Assembly: GCA_964634615.1 (NCBI GenBank)
Contig: CAZWLQ010000006.1
Coordinates: 1 to 39,865, forward strand
Direction of reading: 5' to 3'
DNA: 39,865 nt
From: EsbW-18 sp964634615
GTDB taxonomy: Bacteria > Patescibacteriota > Minisyncoccia > Phycocordibacterales > EsbW-18
Part shown: positions 16,457 through 24,346 of the stretch, piece by piece
How positions within the stretch are numbered: the first letter of the stretch is position 1
How the letters are laid out: every line of letters starts with the position of its first letter
Notes under the pieces: model-generated
The model's input: only the letters and a program-made list of their open reading frames with translations
Database searches by the model: none
Told to the model about the DNA's origin: nothing
Made by a program: the position numbers and the translations under genes

Positions 16457-16501
16457 AAGTGTATCCACCACTTACCTTTAACGTATGTGCTGGGTATACT
16501 T
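16457..16501 (+). promoter_or_regulatory. 45-bp imperfect palindrome and promoter of pilC (copy B)
   Basis: The right arm GTATGTGCTGGGTATACT (16483-16500) is identical to copy A at 10214-10231. The left arm (16457-16475) is its inverted copy with about four mismatches. TATACT (16495-16500) is a good -10 placed 18 nt before the pilC ATG. A small GAGAG/CTCTC hairpin fills the leader. Confidence 0.6.
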
Positions 16502-16518
16502 GAGAGAGTACAACTCTC

Positions 16519-17727
16519 ATGCGTTTTAAATATAAAGCAATCAATACGGCAGGAGTGATTGAGGAGGGCTTCAAAGAGGCCGACGACCAATTTGTGCTGG
16601 CAAAAGATCTTTCAAGCGAAGGGAAAACGCTCATCACCGCCGAAGAAGCAAAAAAGAGCGCTGCGCTTTCCAAGTTGAACATATCGTTTGGTGGTGTGAA
16701 GCTCGCCGATAAAATTACGTTTGCAAAAAACCTTGCGGCGATGATTGATGCAGGTCTCGCGGTCTCGCGTGCGCTTTCCGTGATGGAGCGCCAGACAAAA
16801 CATAAGAAATTCAAAGGAATCCTTCACGATCTTGGACTCCAGGTTGAAAAAGGAACATCGCTCTCCGACGGTCTCGCAAAACATCCGAACACCTTCTCCG
16901 CACTTTTTGTCTCAATGGTGCGCGCGGGCGAGGAATCGGGGAAGCTTGGTGAATCGCTTCGCATCGTCGCGGATCAAATGGATAGAACATACACACTTGA
17001 GCGAAAGGTGCGCGGCGCAATGATGTATCCGGCGATTATCCTCTCGGTGATGGTCATCATCGGTATCCTCATGTTGATTTTTGTTGTGCCGACGCTGACA
17101 GCGACGTTTACCGAATTGAATGTGAAGCTTCCGGTGACGACCCGATTTGTTATCGGCACAAGTGAATTTTTGAAACAGCACCCGATTGCGGTGCTCGGTG
17201 GGCTCGCGTGTCTGGTTGTGCTTGCAGTGCTTCTTGCGCGAACCAAGCGTGGCAAGCGGGGATTCGAGTGGCTTGTTCTCCACATGCCAATCGTTGGAGG
17301 CTTAGTGAAGCAAACGAATACCGCACGTATGGCGCGCACGTTCTCGTCCCTCCTCTCATCAGGCGTTGAAGTGGTCTCATCACTTGCGATTACCGGCGAC
17401 GTCCTACAGAACTCGTATTACAAAGAGGTGTTTATCGCCGGAGAGCAGGATATTCAAACAGGAGCGCAACTCTCAACTATTTTTGCACGGTACGAAAAAC
17501 TTTTTCCTCCAATGGTTGAAGAAATGATTGCGGTTGGAGAAGAAACAGGAAAACTTCCAGGGATGTTGATGCAAATCGCTCAATTTTTTGAGTCAGAGGT
17601 CGAACAAAAGACAAAGGACATGTCCACAATCATCGAGCCGTTTTTGATGGTGATTATCGGTGCCGCGGTTGGATTCTTTGCTGTTTCGATGATTACGCCA
17701 ATCTACTCAATTTCGAGTGGAATCTAA
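16519..17727 (+). CDS. pilC: Type IV pilus inner-membrane platform protein PilC (GspF family)
   Basis: 402 residues with two GspF/T2SSF helical domains: FAKNLAAMIDAGLAVSRALSVME near 70, and MARTFSSLLSSGVEVVSSLAI near 270. Membrane helices lie near 170-195, 215-240 and 370-395. It links the PilB motor to pilus assembly in the membrane. It is separated from pilB by the 675-bp inverted block and has its own promoter, then leads directly into three pseudopilin-like genes. Confidence 0.95.
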   Translation: MRFKYKAINTAGVIEEGFKEADDQFVLAKDLSSEGKTLITAEEAKKSAALSKLNISFGGVKLADKITFAKNLAAMIDAGLAVSRALSVMERQTKHKKFKGILHDLGLQVEKGTSLSDGLAKHPNTFSALFVSMVRAGEESGKLGESLRIVADQMDRTYTLERKVRGAMMYPAIILSVMVIIGILMLIFVVPTLTATFTELNVKLPVTTRFVIGTSEFLKQHPIAVLGGLACLVVLAVLLARTKRGKRGFEWLVLHMPIVGGLVKQTNTARMARTFSSLLSSGVEVVSSLAITGDVLQNSYYKEVFIAGEQDIQTGAQLSTIFARYEKLFPPMVEEMIAVGEETGKLPGMLMQIAQFFESEVEQKTKDMSTIIEPFLMVIIGAAVGFFAVSMITPIYSISSGI

Positions 17728-17733
17728 TAACCG

Positions 17734-19590
17734 ATGGTAAAAAACCAAACTCCAAAATCCAAATTCCAAACAAACTCCAAAATCCAAAGTCCAAATGAGC
17801 CACAAAAGAAACCTTGGAACTTGGAATCTGGAACTTGGAATTTCTTCTCTTACCAGAAGAGAAGTCGAGGTGCCAGTTTCATTGACGCGGTTGTCGGAAC
17901 GGCGCTGATGCTCCTTGTGTTCATCGGTCTCTTTGGTGTCATTCGCATGGCGCTGTTGTCGGTTGGTTTGGGTAAGGCAAAAACAGGTGCAGTTGCGCTA
18001 GCAAATGAGCAAGTCGAATACTTGCGTAGTTTGCCCTACAACAGCGTTGCGGTACTTGGTGGTATTCCTGCGGGTGCAATCCCAGCAACAGAAGTCGTCA
18101 CCTTAAACAACATTGCGTACACGCGCCGCACGTTCGTGCAATTCATAGACTCCCCGGCGGACGGTGTTGGTGCCGCTGACGTAAACGGCATTCAAGCAGA
18201 CTACAAGGTCGCAAAGGTTGATGTGCTGTGGATGTTTCGAGACATGGAACGGACGGTGTCGCTCATCACGAGCATCGTGCCGAAAGGAATTGAGACGCTC
18301 GATGGAGGAGGAACGCTCGTGGTGAATGTTGTTGATGCGGGTGGATTGCCGGTCTCGAGTGCTGATATCACCATTACAAATGATGCGGTGTCGCCGTCGA
18401 TTAGCATCAGCACATTCTCTGGTGTTGACGGTGTCGCGTACTTCCCAGGCGCGCCAACATCAACCGCGTATCAGATTATCACGACGAAGGATGGCTACAG
18501 CACTGATCAGACATATACCGCATCGGTGAGCAATCCGAATCCAAATCCTGGAACACTCACGGTCGTTGGCGATACCATCACATCGTCAACATTTCGCATT
18601 GATCGACTCTCTGACCTCACCATTCGTTCATTCGACGAGATTCGAAGCGCAACATGGACCGATACGTTTGCAGACCTCTCGCTGGTTGAAATCGCAAACC
18701 AGATAGATATCAGTAGTGGCGATGCGCGTCTGCTGCCTGGCGAGACATATTATTTTTCGCCAGGAACAATCACTGCGACGTCGGTTGCGCCGACGTACCT
18801 CGCGGGATGGAACGAGCTGGTGTTTGATACGACAACGCCACTTAATACAAGCGTGGAGGTGAAGCTTTACTACGATACGGGCACGGGGTTTGATCTTGTT
18901 CCCGATGCAACGCTTCCAGGGAACGCTGCTGGGTTTACCGTCTCTCCGGTTGCTCTTTCGGCACTTGCAACAAGCACCTATGGACGGCTACAGGCGCGCG
19001 CGACACTTTCGAGTAGCGACGGTTTGCTTTCACCAACGCTTGCGGAGTGGCACCTCACCTATGATGAAGGTCCACTACCAAGACCCAACACATCGTTCAG
19101 CATCCTTGGAGCAAAAACCATTGGAACCGATGGTGGCGGTGCCCCGATATACAAATATCAAGATACATTTACCACGGACGCCGCTGGAGTCTACGATCTT
19201 CCCGGCATCGAATGGGATGTGTATCGAATAACAAAAGGTGCTGCTGAAACCGGCATCATGCTTGCAGAAGCCTGCCCATTCCAACCGTTCGGAGTGAACC
19301 CTGGCGTCACACAGACAATTGATTTCATTGTGGCACCGGCGAGCACGCACTCACTTCTTGTATACGTGACAGATGACAGCAATGTGCCACTTGCTGGCGC
19401 CACAATCGAGGCGACAAAGACGGGGTATGATGTGACACAGGAATCATCCACCTGCGGACAAACTCTTTTCAGGAACCTTTCGAGCGGAACATACACGTTG
19501 ACGGTAAGTAAATCGGGATACACGCCACAGACGATTACCGGCGTGGATGTGTCAGGGGCATCAACGTATTCGGTGTTGCTCAACCCGTAA
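17734..19590 (+). CDS. PilV-like pseudopilin with Ig-like/carboxypeptidase-regulatory domains
   Basis: 618 residues as opened from ATG 17734. The pilin-like hydrophobic segment begins at RGASFIDAVVGTALMLLVF near residue 47. The preceding 45 residues are encoded by a TCCAAA/TTGGAA repeat and look accidental. After the pilin stem come beta-rich modules: one CarboxypepD_reg-like unit near 190-265 (GGTLVVNVVDAGGLPVSSADITI) and another at the C terminus (HSLLVYVTDDSNVPLAGATIEA). It is probably a minor pilin or tip adhesin. No other in-frame ATG lies before the stem, so a repeat-internal or non-ATG start must be used. Confidence 0.75.
   Translation: MVKNQTPKSKFQTNSKIQSPNEPQKKPWNLESGTWNFFSYQKRSRGASFIDAVVGTALMLLVFIGLFGVIRMALLSVGLGKAKTGAVALANEQVEYLRSLPYNSVAVLGGIPAGAIPATEVVTLNNIAYTRRTFVQFIDSPADGVGAADVNGIQADYKVAKVDVLWMFRDMERTVSLITSIVPKGIETLDGGGTLVVNVVDAGGLPVSSADITITNDAVSPSISISTFSGVDGVAYFPGAPTSTAYQIITTKDGYSTDQTYTASVSNPNPNPGTLTVVGDTITSSTFRIDRLSDLTIRSFDEIRSATWTDTFADLSLVEIANQIDISSGDARLLPGETYYFSPGTITATSVAPTYLAGWNELVFDTTTPLNTSVEVKLYYDTGTGFDLVPDATLPGNAAGFTVSPVALSALATSTYGRLQARATLSSSDGLLSPTLAEWHLTYDEGPLPRPNTSFSILGAKTIGTDGGGAPIYKYQDTFTTDAAGVYDLPGIEWDVYRITKGAAETGIMLAEACPFQPFGVNPGVTQTIDFIVAPASTHSLLVYVTDDSNVPLAGATIEATKTGYDVTQESSTCGQTLFRNLSSGTYTLTVSKSGYTPQTITGVDVSGASTYSVLLNP
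17745..17845. repeat. TCCAAA / TTGGAA inverted repeat within the PilV-like 5' end
   Basis: Tandem tccaaaatccaaattccaaa-type units on the left and ttggaacttggaat-type units on the right form a degenerate inverted repeat. Similar units occur at 30445-30585 and 30880-30958. Here it is translated. Confidence 0.75.
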
Positions 19591-19619
19591 CCCGCACCCC
19601 ACAACACGAAACTGAATCC

Positions 19620-20258
19620 ATGAAACATATGTGTAATAAAAGAATATTGATGCGGGACGCGAGATGCGGGATGCGTGGCCTGACGCTCATCGAGATGATC
19701 GTCACCACATCAATTCTGATTATCATTAGTGCTGCGGTGATGGGTTCTATTATGATGCTCTATAAAGGCAACCGCTTTGCGATGGAACAGGCGATTGCGG
19801 TTGAGAGTGCGCGACGCGGCGTTGAACAAATGGTTCGCGATGTTCGTGAAGCCTCGTATTCAGATGGCGGCGCATATCCCGTCGTTGCAATCGGCTCAAC
19901 AACGGTTGCGATTTATACCGATCTCGACCGTGACAGCGATGTTGAGCTTGTCCGATTTTATCTCGAAGGAACATCGTTTAAAAAACGCGTTACAAACCCA
20001 AGCGGAACACCCGCGGTGTACAATGAAGCGAATGGAGCCGTACAAATATTGTCAGAAAACGTACGGAACGAAGAACAGAGCACGCCAATTTTCGAATTTT
20101 ATGACAGCGATGGTGTGATTCTGACCTCATACAGTAGCGTGACACCGGTTTCGTTCGTGAAAGTGAGTTTGGTTGTGAATGTGAATCCGGAGACACTGCC
20201 AAACGAGTATGTTCTTCGCTCAAGCGCAACAATCAGAAACTTGAAGATAAACCTATAA
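19620..20258 (+). CDS. Type IV pilin-like protein (PilW/PilJ-like minor pseudopilin)
   Basis: 212 residues as opened. The class III signal is explicit: GMRG followed by LTLIEMIVTTSILIIISAAVMG, with cleavage after Gly and Glu at +5. Only the last part of the leader is needed; the start may be ATG 19620 or a later in-frame ATG. Much of the leader is encoded by a gcgggacgcgagatgcgggatg repeat. The globular part (EQAIAVESARRGVEQMVRDVREASY) resembles pseudopilin J/W proteins. It lies 29 bp after the PilV-like gene. Confidence 0.85.
   Translation: MKHMCNKRILMRDARCGMRGLTLIEMIVTTSILIIISAAVMGSIMMLYKGNRFAMEQAIAVESARRGVEQMVRDVREASYSDGGAYPVVAIGSTTVAIYTDLDRDSDVELVRFYLEGTSFKKRVTNPSGTPAVYNEANGAVQILSENVRNEEQSTPIFEFYDSDGVILTSYSSVTPVSFVKVSLVVNVNPETLPNEYVLRSSATIRNLKINL
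19648..19676. repeat. ATGCGGGACGCG-type repeat within a pilin leader
   Basis: Three tandem degenerate units of the form gatgcgggacgcgagatgcggg encode part of the prepilin leader. This is a different repeat class from those at the 5' ends of the two flanking pilin genes. Confidence 0.5.
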
Positions 20259-20264
20259 AAATTC

Positions 20265-20361
20265 GAAGCACGAATATCGAAATTCGAGGCAACATCAAAA
20301 TGTTTAAAAATTTTAAAAACATGAACCCATTTCGGATTTCTGATTTCGGATTTCGTGCTTC
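20265..20361. repeat. 97-bp element with 10-bp terminal inverted repeats at a pilin gene start
   Basis: GAAGCACGAA (20265-20274) and TTCGTGCTTC (20352-20361) are perfect inverted copies. Inside are aatatcgaaattcg and tttcggatttctgatttcgg tracts. The next gene's ATG lies inside the element, so its right half is translated. Confidence 0.75.
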
Positions 20362-21775
20362 CACGACGATGTCAGGACTTCGTCGTGGTTATATCGTCAT
20401 CTCTGTTGTCGTCTTTGGAAGTGTGTTCTTGATGATTTTGGGCGGCCTCGTTGGTTTCGTGTTTCTCCAGACTCGTGCGCAGGGGATCAAAGAGAATCGA
20501 GAAAAAGCGCTGCAAATCGCTGAAGCAGGACTCGATTACTACAAGTGGCACCTCGCACACTATCCGAACGATCTCAATAACGGCGCCGGCACTTCGACCG
20601 ACCCAATCGTCGTGCCTTTTGAAGACCCAGAAGGAGGTGTCATCGGCGCATTTGAGCTCGATCTTTCAAGCGAACAATATTGCGGACAAACGAACACGGT
20701 TGCAATCACGGCGACGGGAACCGTTGATGCGGACCCTTCAGTCAAACGTGTTGTGTATGCTCGTTACGCGCGACCGTCGGTTGCATCATTTGCATACATC
20801 ATCAACAGCAATGTGTGGGCGGGAAGCGATCGCCAGATTCACGGCAACTATCATGGCAATGGTGGCATTCGCATGGACGGTACAAACGACTCGTTGGTGA
20901 CATCCGCGGTCTCATCATGGCTGTGTACATCAAGTTTTGGGTGTAGTCCCTCAACAAACCAAAATGGTGTTTGGGGTGCGGGACCAAACCAGACATTATG
21001 GGATTACCCACTTCCACAAATCGACTTTGCTGGTATCACGACCGATCTTGCACAAACGAGAACACTGGCACAAACAGAGGGCATCTACATTAATGAAACA
21101 AGCGACTCGGATCAGCGTGGTATACGTCTGCATTTTAACGGCGACGGCACGGTGACAAAGTGGGTGGTCAGGCGAACATCGTCGCACCGAAGCCAGCACG
21201 TTGACGGTGGGTCAACATGGTTTGATGACTACGACATCATTACGCAGACGCAAAGCCAGCAGACATACACGATTCCTACAGACTGCCCGGTTATTTTTGT
21301 TGAAGCAAAAACATGGATTGATGGCGTCGTGGATCAGAAAGTGTTGGTTGCGGCGGACGAAATCACCAACGCGTCCGCACGTGCCGATGTAATTTTAAAC
21401 GGCAACATCACCTACGGCGATTACACAGGAGGCGACGGACTCACGGTGATTGCGGATCGCTCGGTAATGATTCCGTTCAACTCACCAAACGATATGACAT
21501 TGAACGGTATCTTCATCGCACAAAACGGTTATTTCGGGAGAAATTATTACCCGTCGTCTGAAGGAACAGGATATTTACGAAACTCGCTCACGGTGAATGG
21601 CACGATTGTGTCGAATGCCCGCGAGGGAACCAAATGGTCATCCGGTGGCACGGTTGTTTCCGGCTATCAGAATCGCACCAACACATACGATCAAGACCTC
21701 GCGGTTTCTCCACCACCGCTCACTCCAACGGTTTCTGATGAGTTTACGTTTTTGGAGTGGCAGGAAGTTGAGTAA
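20300..21775 (+). CDS. PilX-like pseudopilin, large
   Basis: 491 residues as opened from ATG 20300. The hydrophobic pilin stem is near 30-58 (RRGYIVISVVVFGSVFLMILGGLVGFV), followed by EKALQIAEAGLDYYKWHL, typical of PilX-type proteins. The remainder is a long polar beta-rich domain with Gly/Asn repeats (QIHGNYHGNGGIRMDG) and no recognised catalytic motif. The first 23 or so residues (FRISDFGFRAS) come from the repeat. The true start could be the in-frame ATG of TTMSGLRRG. It ends the pilus cluster. Confidence 0.75.
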   Translation: MFKNFKNMNPFRISDFGFRASTTMSGLRRGYIVISVVVFGSVFLMILGGLVGFVFLQTRAQGIKENREKALQIAEAGLDYYKWHLAHYPNDLNNGAGTSTDPIVVPFEDPEGGVIGAFELDLSSEQYCGQTNTVAITATGTVDADPSVKRVVYARYARPSVASFAYIINSNVWAGSDRQIHGNYHGNGGIRMDGTNDSLVTSAVSSWLCTSSFGCSPSTNQNGVWGAGPNQTLWDYPLPQIDFAGITTDLAQTRTLAQTEGIYINETSDSDQRGIRLHFNGDGTVTKWVVRRTSSHRSQHVDGGSTWFDDYDIITQTQSQQTYTIPTDCPVIFVEAKTWIDGVVDQKVLVAADEITNASARADVILNGNITYGDYTGGDGLTVIADRSVMIPFNSPNDMTLNGIFIAQNGYFGRNYYPSSEGTGYLRNSLTVNGTIVSNAREGTKWSSGGTVVSGYQNRTNTYDQDLAVSPPPLTPTVSDEFTFLEWQEVE

Positions 21776-21817
21776 AGACGCGGAACTCGCGGACAGGACG
21801 CGGAAAGCGTGGGAGAG

Positions 21818-21846
21818 TTGACGTGTATCTTGAGCAGGCGTATGGT
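21818..21846 (+). promoter_or_regulatory. Promoter and leader of orphan cassette 2
   Basis: TTGACG (21818-21823), 17-bp spacer, TATGGT (21841-21846). The leader of about 80 nt contains CCGC...GCGG and CACC-ttcg-GGTG hairpins, then AAGGAG before ATG 21932. Confidence 0.65.
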
Positions 21847-21931
21847 GTTTCCGTACGTTCTTTTCATCCGCGGCCACTAACGGCAGCGGCAACATGGTCC
21901 ACCTTCGGGTGACGCCAAGGAGACTCGTCAC

Positions 21932-22609
21932 ATGACGACCTTCACCGGAAAACAGGCAGGGAAGTTCATCGAAGTCTTCGAGGAAACGAGTTCGGAACAA
22001 GCACAGCGGGTCTTAGGTTCAGGATTGCTTGCTGATGTACGCGATGCGTATGTTGAAAGAGTTAACCGAGACAAGGTACGTAAGGTGCTCGGTCTTCCGG
22101 TTCTCGAGACTGCGATTCTCGAATATCAAGGCACTATTCTGGTCCGACCAAGCGCCGAACGATTCGATCCTCTCAAGCACTTTCTGGACAAGAGTAGCGG
22201 AGGAATCTTCAAGTTCATCGGGAGCGACTTTATCTCTTGTTTTTGTGACAGCCTCGGAGGAGGGCTTACAAGAGGGAGTGTTTCTCTTGACTACTCGCTT
22301 TTGCGACGGGCCGTCTCCAACAGAGAAGTGCTGAAGGATCTTGGCAGTGAGAGGGCTGAAATTAGTCCTTGGGTCATCTTCCGTCTCGCCGAAGCACAGT
22401 CTGACGGCGGAGAAGGCCCACTTCTCGTTGACAAAGATTCTGTCAACTTGCTCCATGCAAAACACTGGACTGCACATTTTCACTCAATCATCCTGCATTG
22501 GGATGATGGGTGGTGTTTGAACTCGTACGACACGAACAGCGATCGTCGGTGGGGTCTTGCCGCGTGGCGAGTCTTCTCGCTCGACTTCTCAAGGGGTTCG
22601 GCTAGGTAA
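21932..22609 (+). CDS. Orphan cassette 2 protein, unknown
   Basis: 225 residues, no membrane segment or signal. I recall similar uncharacterised proteins recurring in Patescibacteria (a segment like SPWVIFRLAEAQ followed by GEGPLLVD, then a Trp/Asn-rich C terminus), but I cannot verify this. Here the C-terminal 45 residues include HWDDGWCLNSYDTN and RRWGLAAWRVFSLD, Trp-rich like some lectin-like or surface-display folds. It has its own promoter, hairpin leader, AAGGAG SD and terminator. Confidence 0.65.
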   Translation: MTTFTGKQAGKFIEVFEETSSEQAQRVLGSGLLADVRDAYVERVNRDKVRKVLGLPVLETAILEYQGTILVRPSAERFDPLKHFLDKSSGGIFKFIGSDFISCFCDSLGGGLTRGSVSLDYSLLRRAVSNREVLKDLGSERAEISPWVIFRLAEAQSDGGEGPLLVDKDSVNLLHAKHWTAHFHSIILHWDDGWCLNSYDTNSDRRWGLAAWRVFSLDFSRGSAR

Positions 22610-22632
22610 CCACCTAACCAAAGGACCTTTCT

Positions 22633-22668
22633 GCCCCCTCGTTCGCTTCGGCGGGCGAGGGGCTTCTT
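22633..22668 (+). terminator. Intrinsic terminator of cassette 2
   Basis: GCCCCCTCG and CGAGGGGC form the stem around a GC-rich loop (22633-22663), followed by TTCTTC. Confidence 0.7.
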
Positions 22669-22697
22669 CATATCTAAAAGCGGACAGAGCGTTGAAA

Positions 22698-22726
22698 TTG
22701 ACAAAGGAAAGCGGTAGGAGTTTACT
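22698..22726 (+). promoter_or_regulatory. Promoter and leader of orphan cassette 3
   Basis: TTGACA (22698-22703), 17-bp spacer, TTTACT (22721-22726). The leader has CTCGGTC/GACTGAG and CCGGT/ACCGG hairpins, the second directly before AAAGGAG. Confidence 0.7.
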
Positions 22727-22802
22727 GTGGACGGTCTTGTTCAAGTCCTCGGTCAATGCAGACTGAGACAACCGGTCTATGTACCGGAAAGGAGATGTCG
22801 TC

Positions 22803-23453
22803 ATGACCAACGTCGCCGACGACGCAGTCTTGGGAAGGTTCGCTCGACAACAGCACGATCTCTTTCGTCGAGTTCGGGAAGGAAGTCTCGATCCGGGATT
22901 GGTTGGGAGAGCGATTCAAAACATCATGGAACTCAAGGATCCAACGCTTGAGTCCGTCGAAGAAATACGTCTCTCGTGCGAAATTCCCATCGTCGTCAAC
23001 TACGCGGAGGACATCGCATCACTGCTTTTAAAGAGTGGTGTTTATATCAACGAAACGGCGACGGGGATCAAAGAAGGGCTGTTTCCTTCTCGTAGGACAA
23101 AATTGGGATCCTGTCTCTGTAGGGCGCGACTCTTTTCTCCAGGAAGCAGGAAGTGGAGAAACGCAGAGATGCTCTATCTCATGCGTCAGAGCTCGTTCAG
23201 TCCTGCGTCTATTGAAGATCTTCTGGCCTACGGCTTTGCGATGCGACCCCCCAACTTCAGTTTCGCTGTCGTTGCCCTTGGATCTTCGGCAACGTTGAAG
23301 GGCCGGTCGGTGATGGCACGTTTGCAGTCTGTTGGGCATGTGTCAGGACCGGCGTCATGGTCTCTTGAGACGTGTTGGGATGGAGGCGACTGGCCTTCAG
23401 ATAATCGCCCTCTAGGCGTTCAATTCATGACGACAAGCTTGCCTGACCAGTAA
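22803..23453 (+). CDS. Orphan cassette 3 protein, unknown
   Basis: 216 residues. ATG 22803 is chosen over an upstream in-frame ATG at 22779 because AAAGGAG lies between them at proper spacing. The N terminus is helical and charged (ARQQHDLFRRVREGSLDPGLVGRAI). The C-terminal half has SPASIEDLLAYGFAM, then FAVVALGSSATLKGRSVMARL. I recall this layout from unnamed Patescibacteria proteins, which is unverified. There are no membrane segments. It follows cassette 2 with an intervening terminator and promoter, so they are separate units. Confidence 0.65.
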   Translation: MTNVADDAVLGRFARQQHDLFRRVREGSLDPGLVGRAIQNIMELKDPTLESVEEIRLSCEIPIVVNYAEDIASLLLKSGVYINETATGIKEGLFPSRRTKLGSCLCRARLFSPGSRKWRNAEMLYLMRQSSFSPASIEDLLAYGFAMRPPNFSFAVVALGSSATLKGRSVMARLQSVGHVSGPASWSLETCWDGGDWPSDNRPLGVQFMTTSLPDQ

Positions 23454-23481
23454 GATCGAGCTGACTCATTCTCTTGTGCAC

Positions 23482-23513
23482 ACAGCGTCTTCGGACGCTG
23501 TATTTCTTTTCTA
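23482..23513 (+). terminator. Intrinsic terminator of cassette 3
   Basis: ACAGCGTC, TTCG-type tetraloop, GACGCTGT (23482-23501), then ATTTCTTTTCT. Confidence 0.88.
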
Positions 23514-23564
23514 CAGAGCGAGACCCAGTCGTACGGGCGCTCTTTTTGCTACAATAAAGCAACT

Positions 23565-24338
23565 ATGGCGCGTACACGAAAACTGGTGGTTGGGAACTGG
23601 AAGATGTACATCGATTCAACCGCGAAAGCAAAAGATTTGATGGGTAAAGTTTCGCGTACCGCATCGCGCCTGAAGCGAACCGACGTGCTTGTGTGTCCGC
23701 CCCACGCATTTCTTGGATTATTTGCAGGACGAAGTATTTCACGTGGCGGCCTGTGCCTCGGTGCGCAGGATGTATCGATCGATATCGAAGCAGCTCGAAC
23801 GGGGGAGAGCTCGGTCTACATGCTCAAGAGTCTCGGTATTGCTCATGTGATTGTTGGTCATTCAGAGCGTCGTGCAAAAGGTGAGAGTGACGCGGTAATC
23901 TCTATGAAAATCGCACGCCTCCTTAAGGCGGGTCTCACTCCAATTCTCTGCATCGGCGAGAGCGAACGCGACATGCATGGGGAATATCTCGCGTTTCTTG
24001 AACGTGAGATTAGAGAGTCGCTTCGCGGTGTTCCAAAAGCAAAAGCGAAACAGATTATCGTCGCGTATGAACCACTCTGGGCGATTGGAAAATCAGCAGA
24101 CGATGCGGTGACGCCACAAATTTTGCATGAAACAGCACTCTTCATAAAAAAGATTTTGGTATCGATGTATGGACGAGCGATTGGTGGCGCGGTAAAAATT
24201 CTCTACGGCGGGTCGGTTGAATCATCAAATGCCGGCGCGTTGATTGCGGGCGGTACGGTCGATGGTCTGTTGGTTGGACACGCAAGTACCGACGCGGAAG
24301 AATTTGCGGGAATTCTCAAATCAGTCGACTCGAATTAA
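23565..24338 (+). CDS. tpiA: Triosephosphate isomerase
   Basis: 257 residues with all TIM signatures: GNWKMY near 10 (catalytic Lys), AQDVSI near 70, IVGHSERR near 102 (catalytic His), AYEPLWAIG near 168 (catalytic Glu) and ILYGGSV near 216. It interconverts DHAP and glyceraldehyde-3-phosphate. A TACAAT box (23550-23555) lies 9 nt before the ATG and there is no SD, so it is probably leaderless. It forms an operon with pgk, 8 bp downstream. Confidence 0.97.
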   Translation: MARTRKLVVGNWKMYIDSTAKAKDLMGKVSRTASRLKRTDVLVCPPHAFLGLFAGRSISRGGLCLGAQDVSIDIEAARTGESSVYMLKSLGIAHVIVGHSERRAKGESDAVISMKIARLLKAGLTPILCIGESERDMHGEYLAFLEREIRESLRGVPKAKAKQIIVAYEPLWAIGKSADDAVTPQILHETALFIKKILVSMYGRAIGGAVKILYGGSVESSNAGALIAGGTVDGLLVGHASTDAEEFAGILKSVDSN

Positions 24339-24346
24339 TCTTTAGG

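Noticed and set aside
21932..23453. Diversity-generating retroelement
   Set aside because: The Trp/Asn-rich C terminus is suggestive, but no reverse transcriptase or template repeat is in the window.
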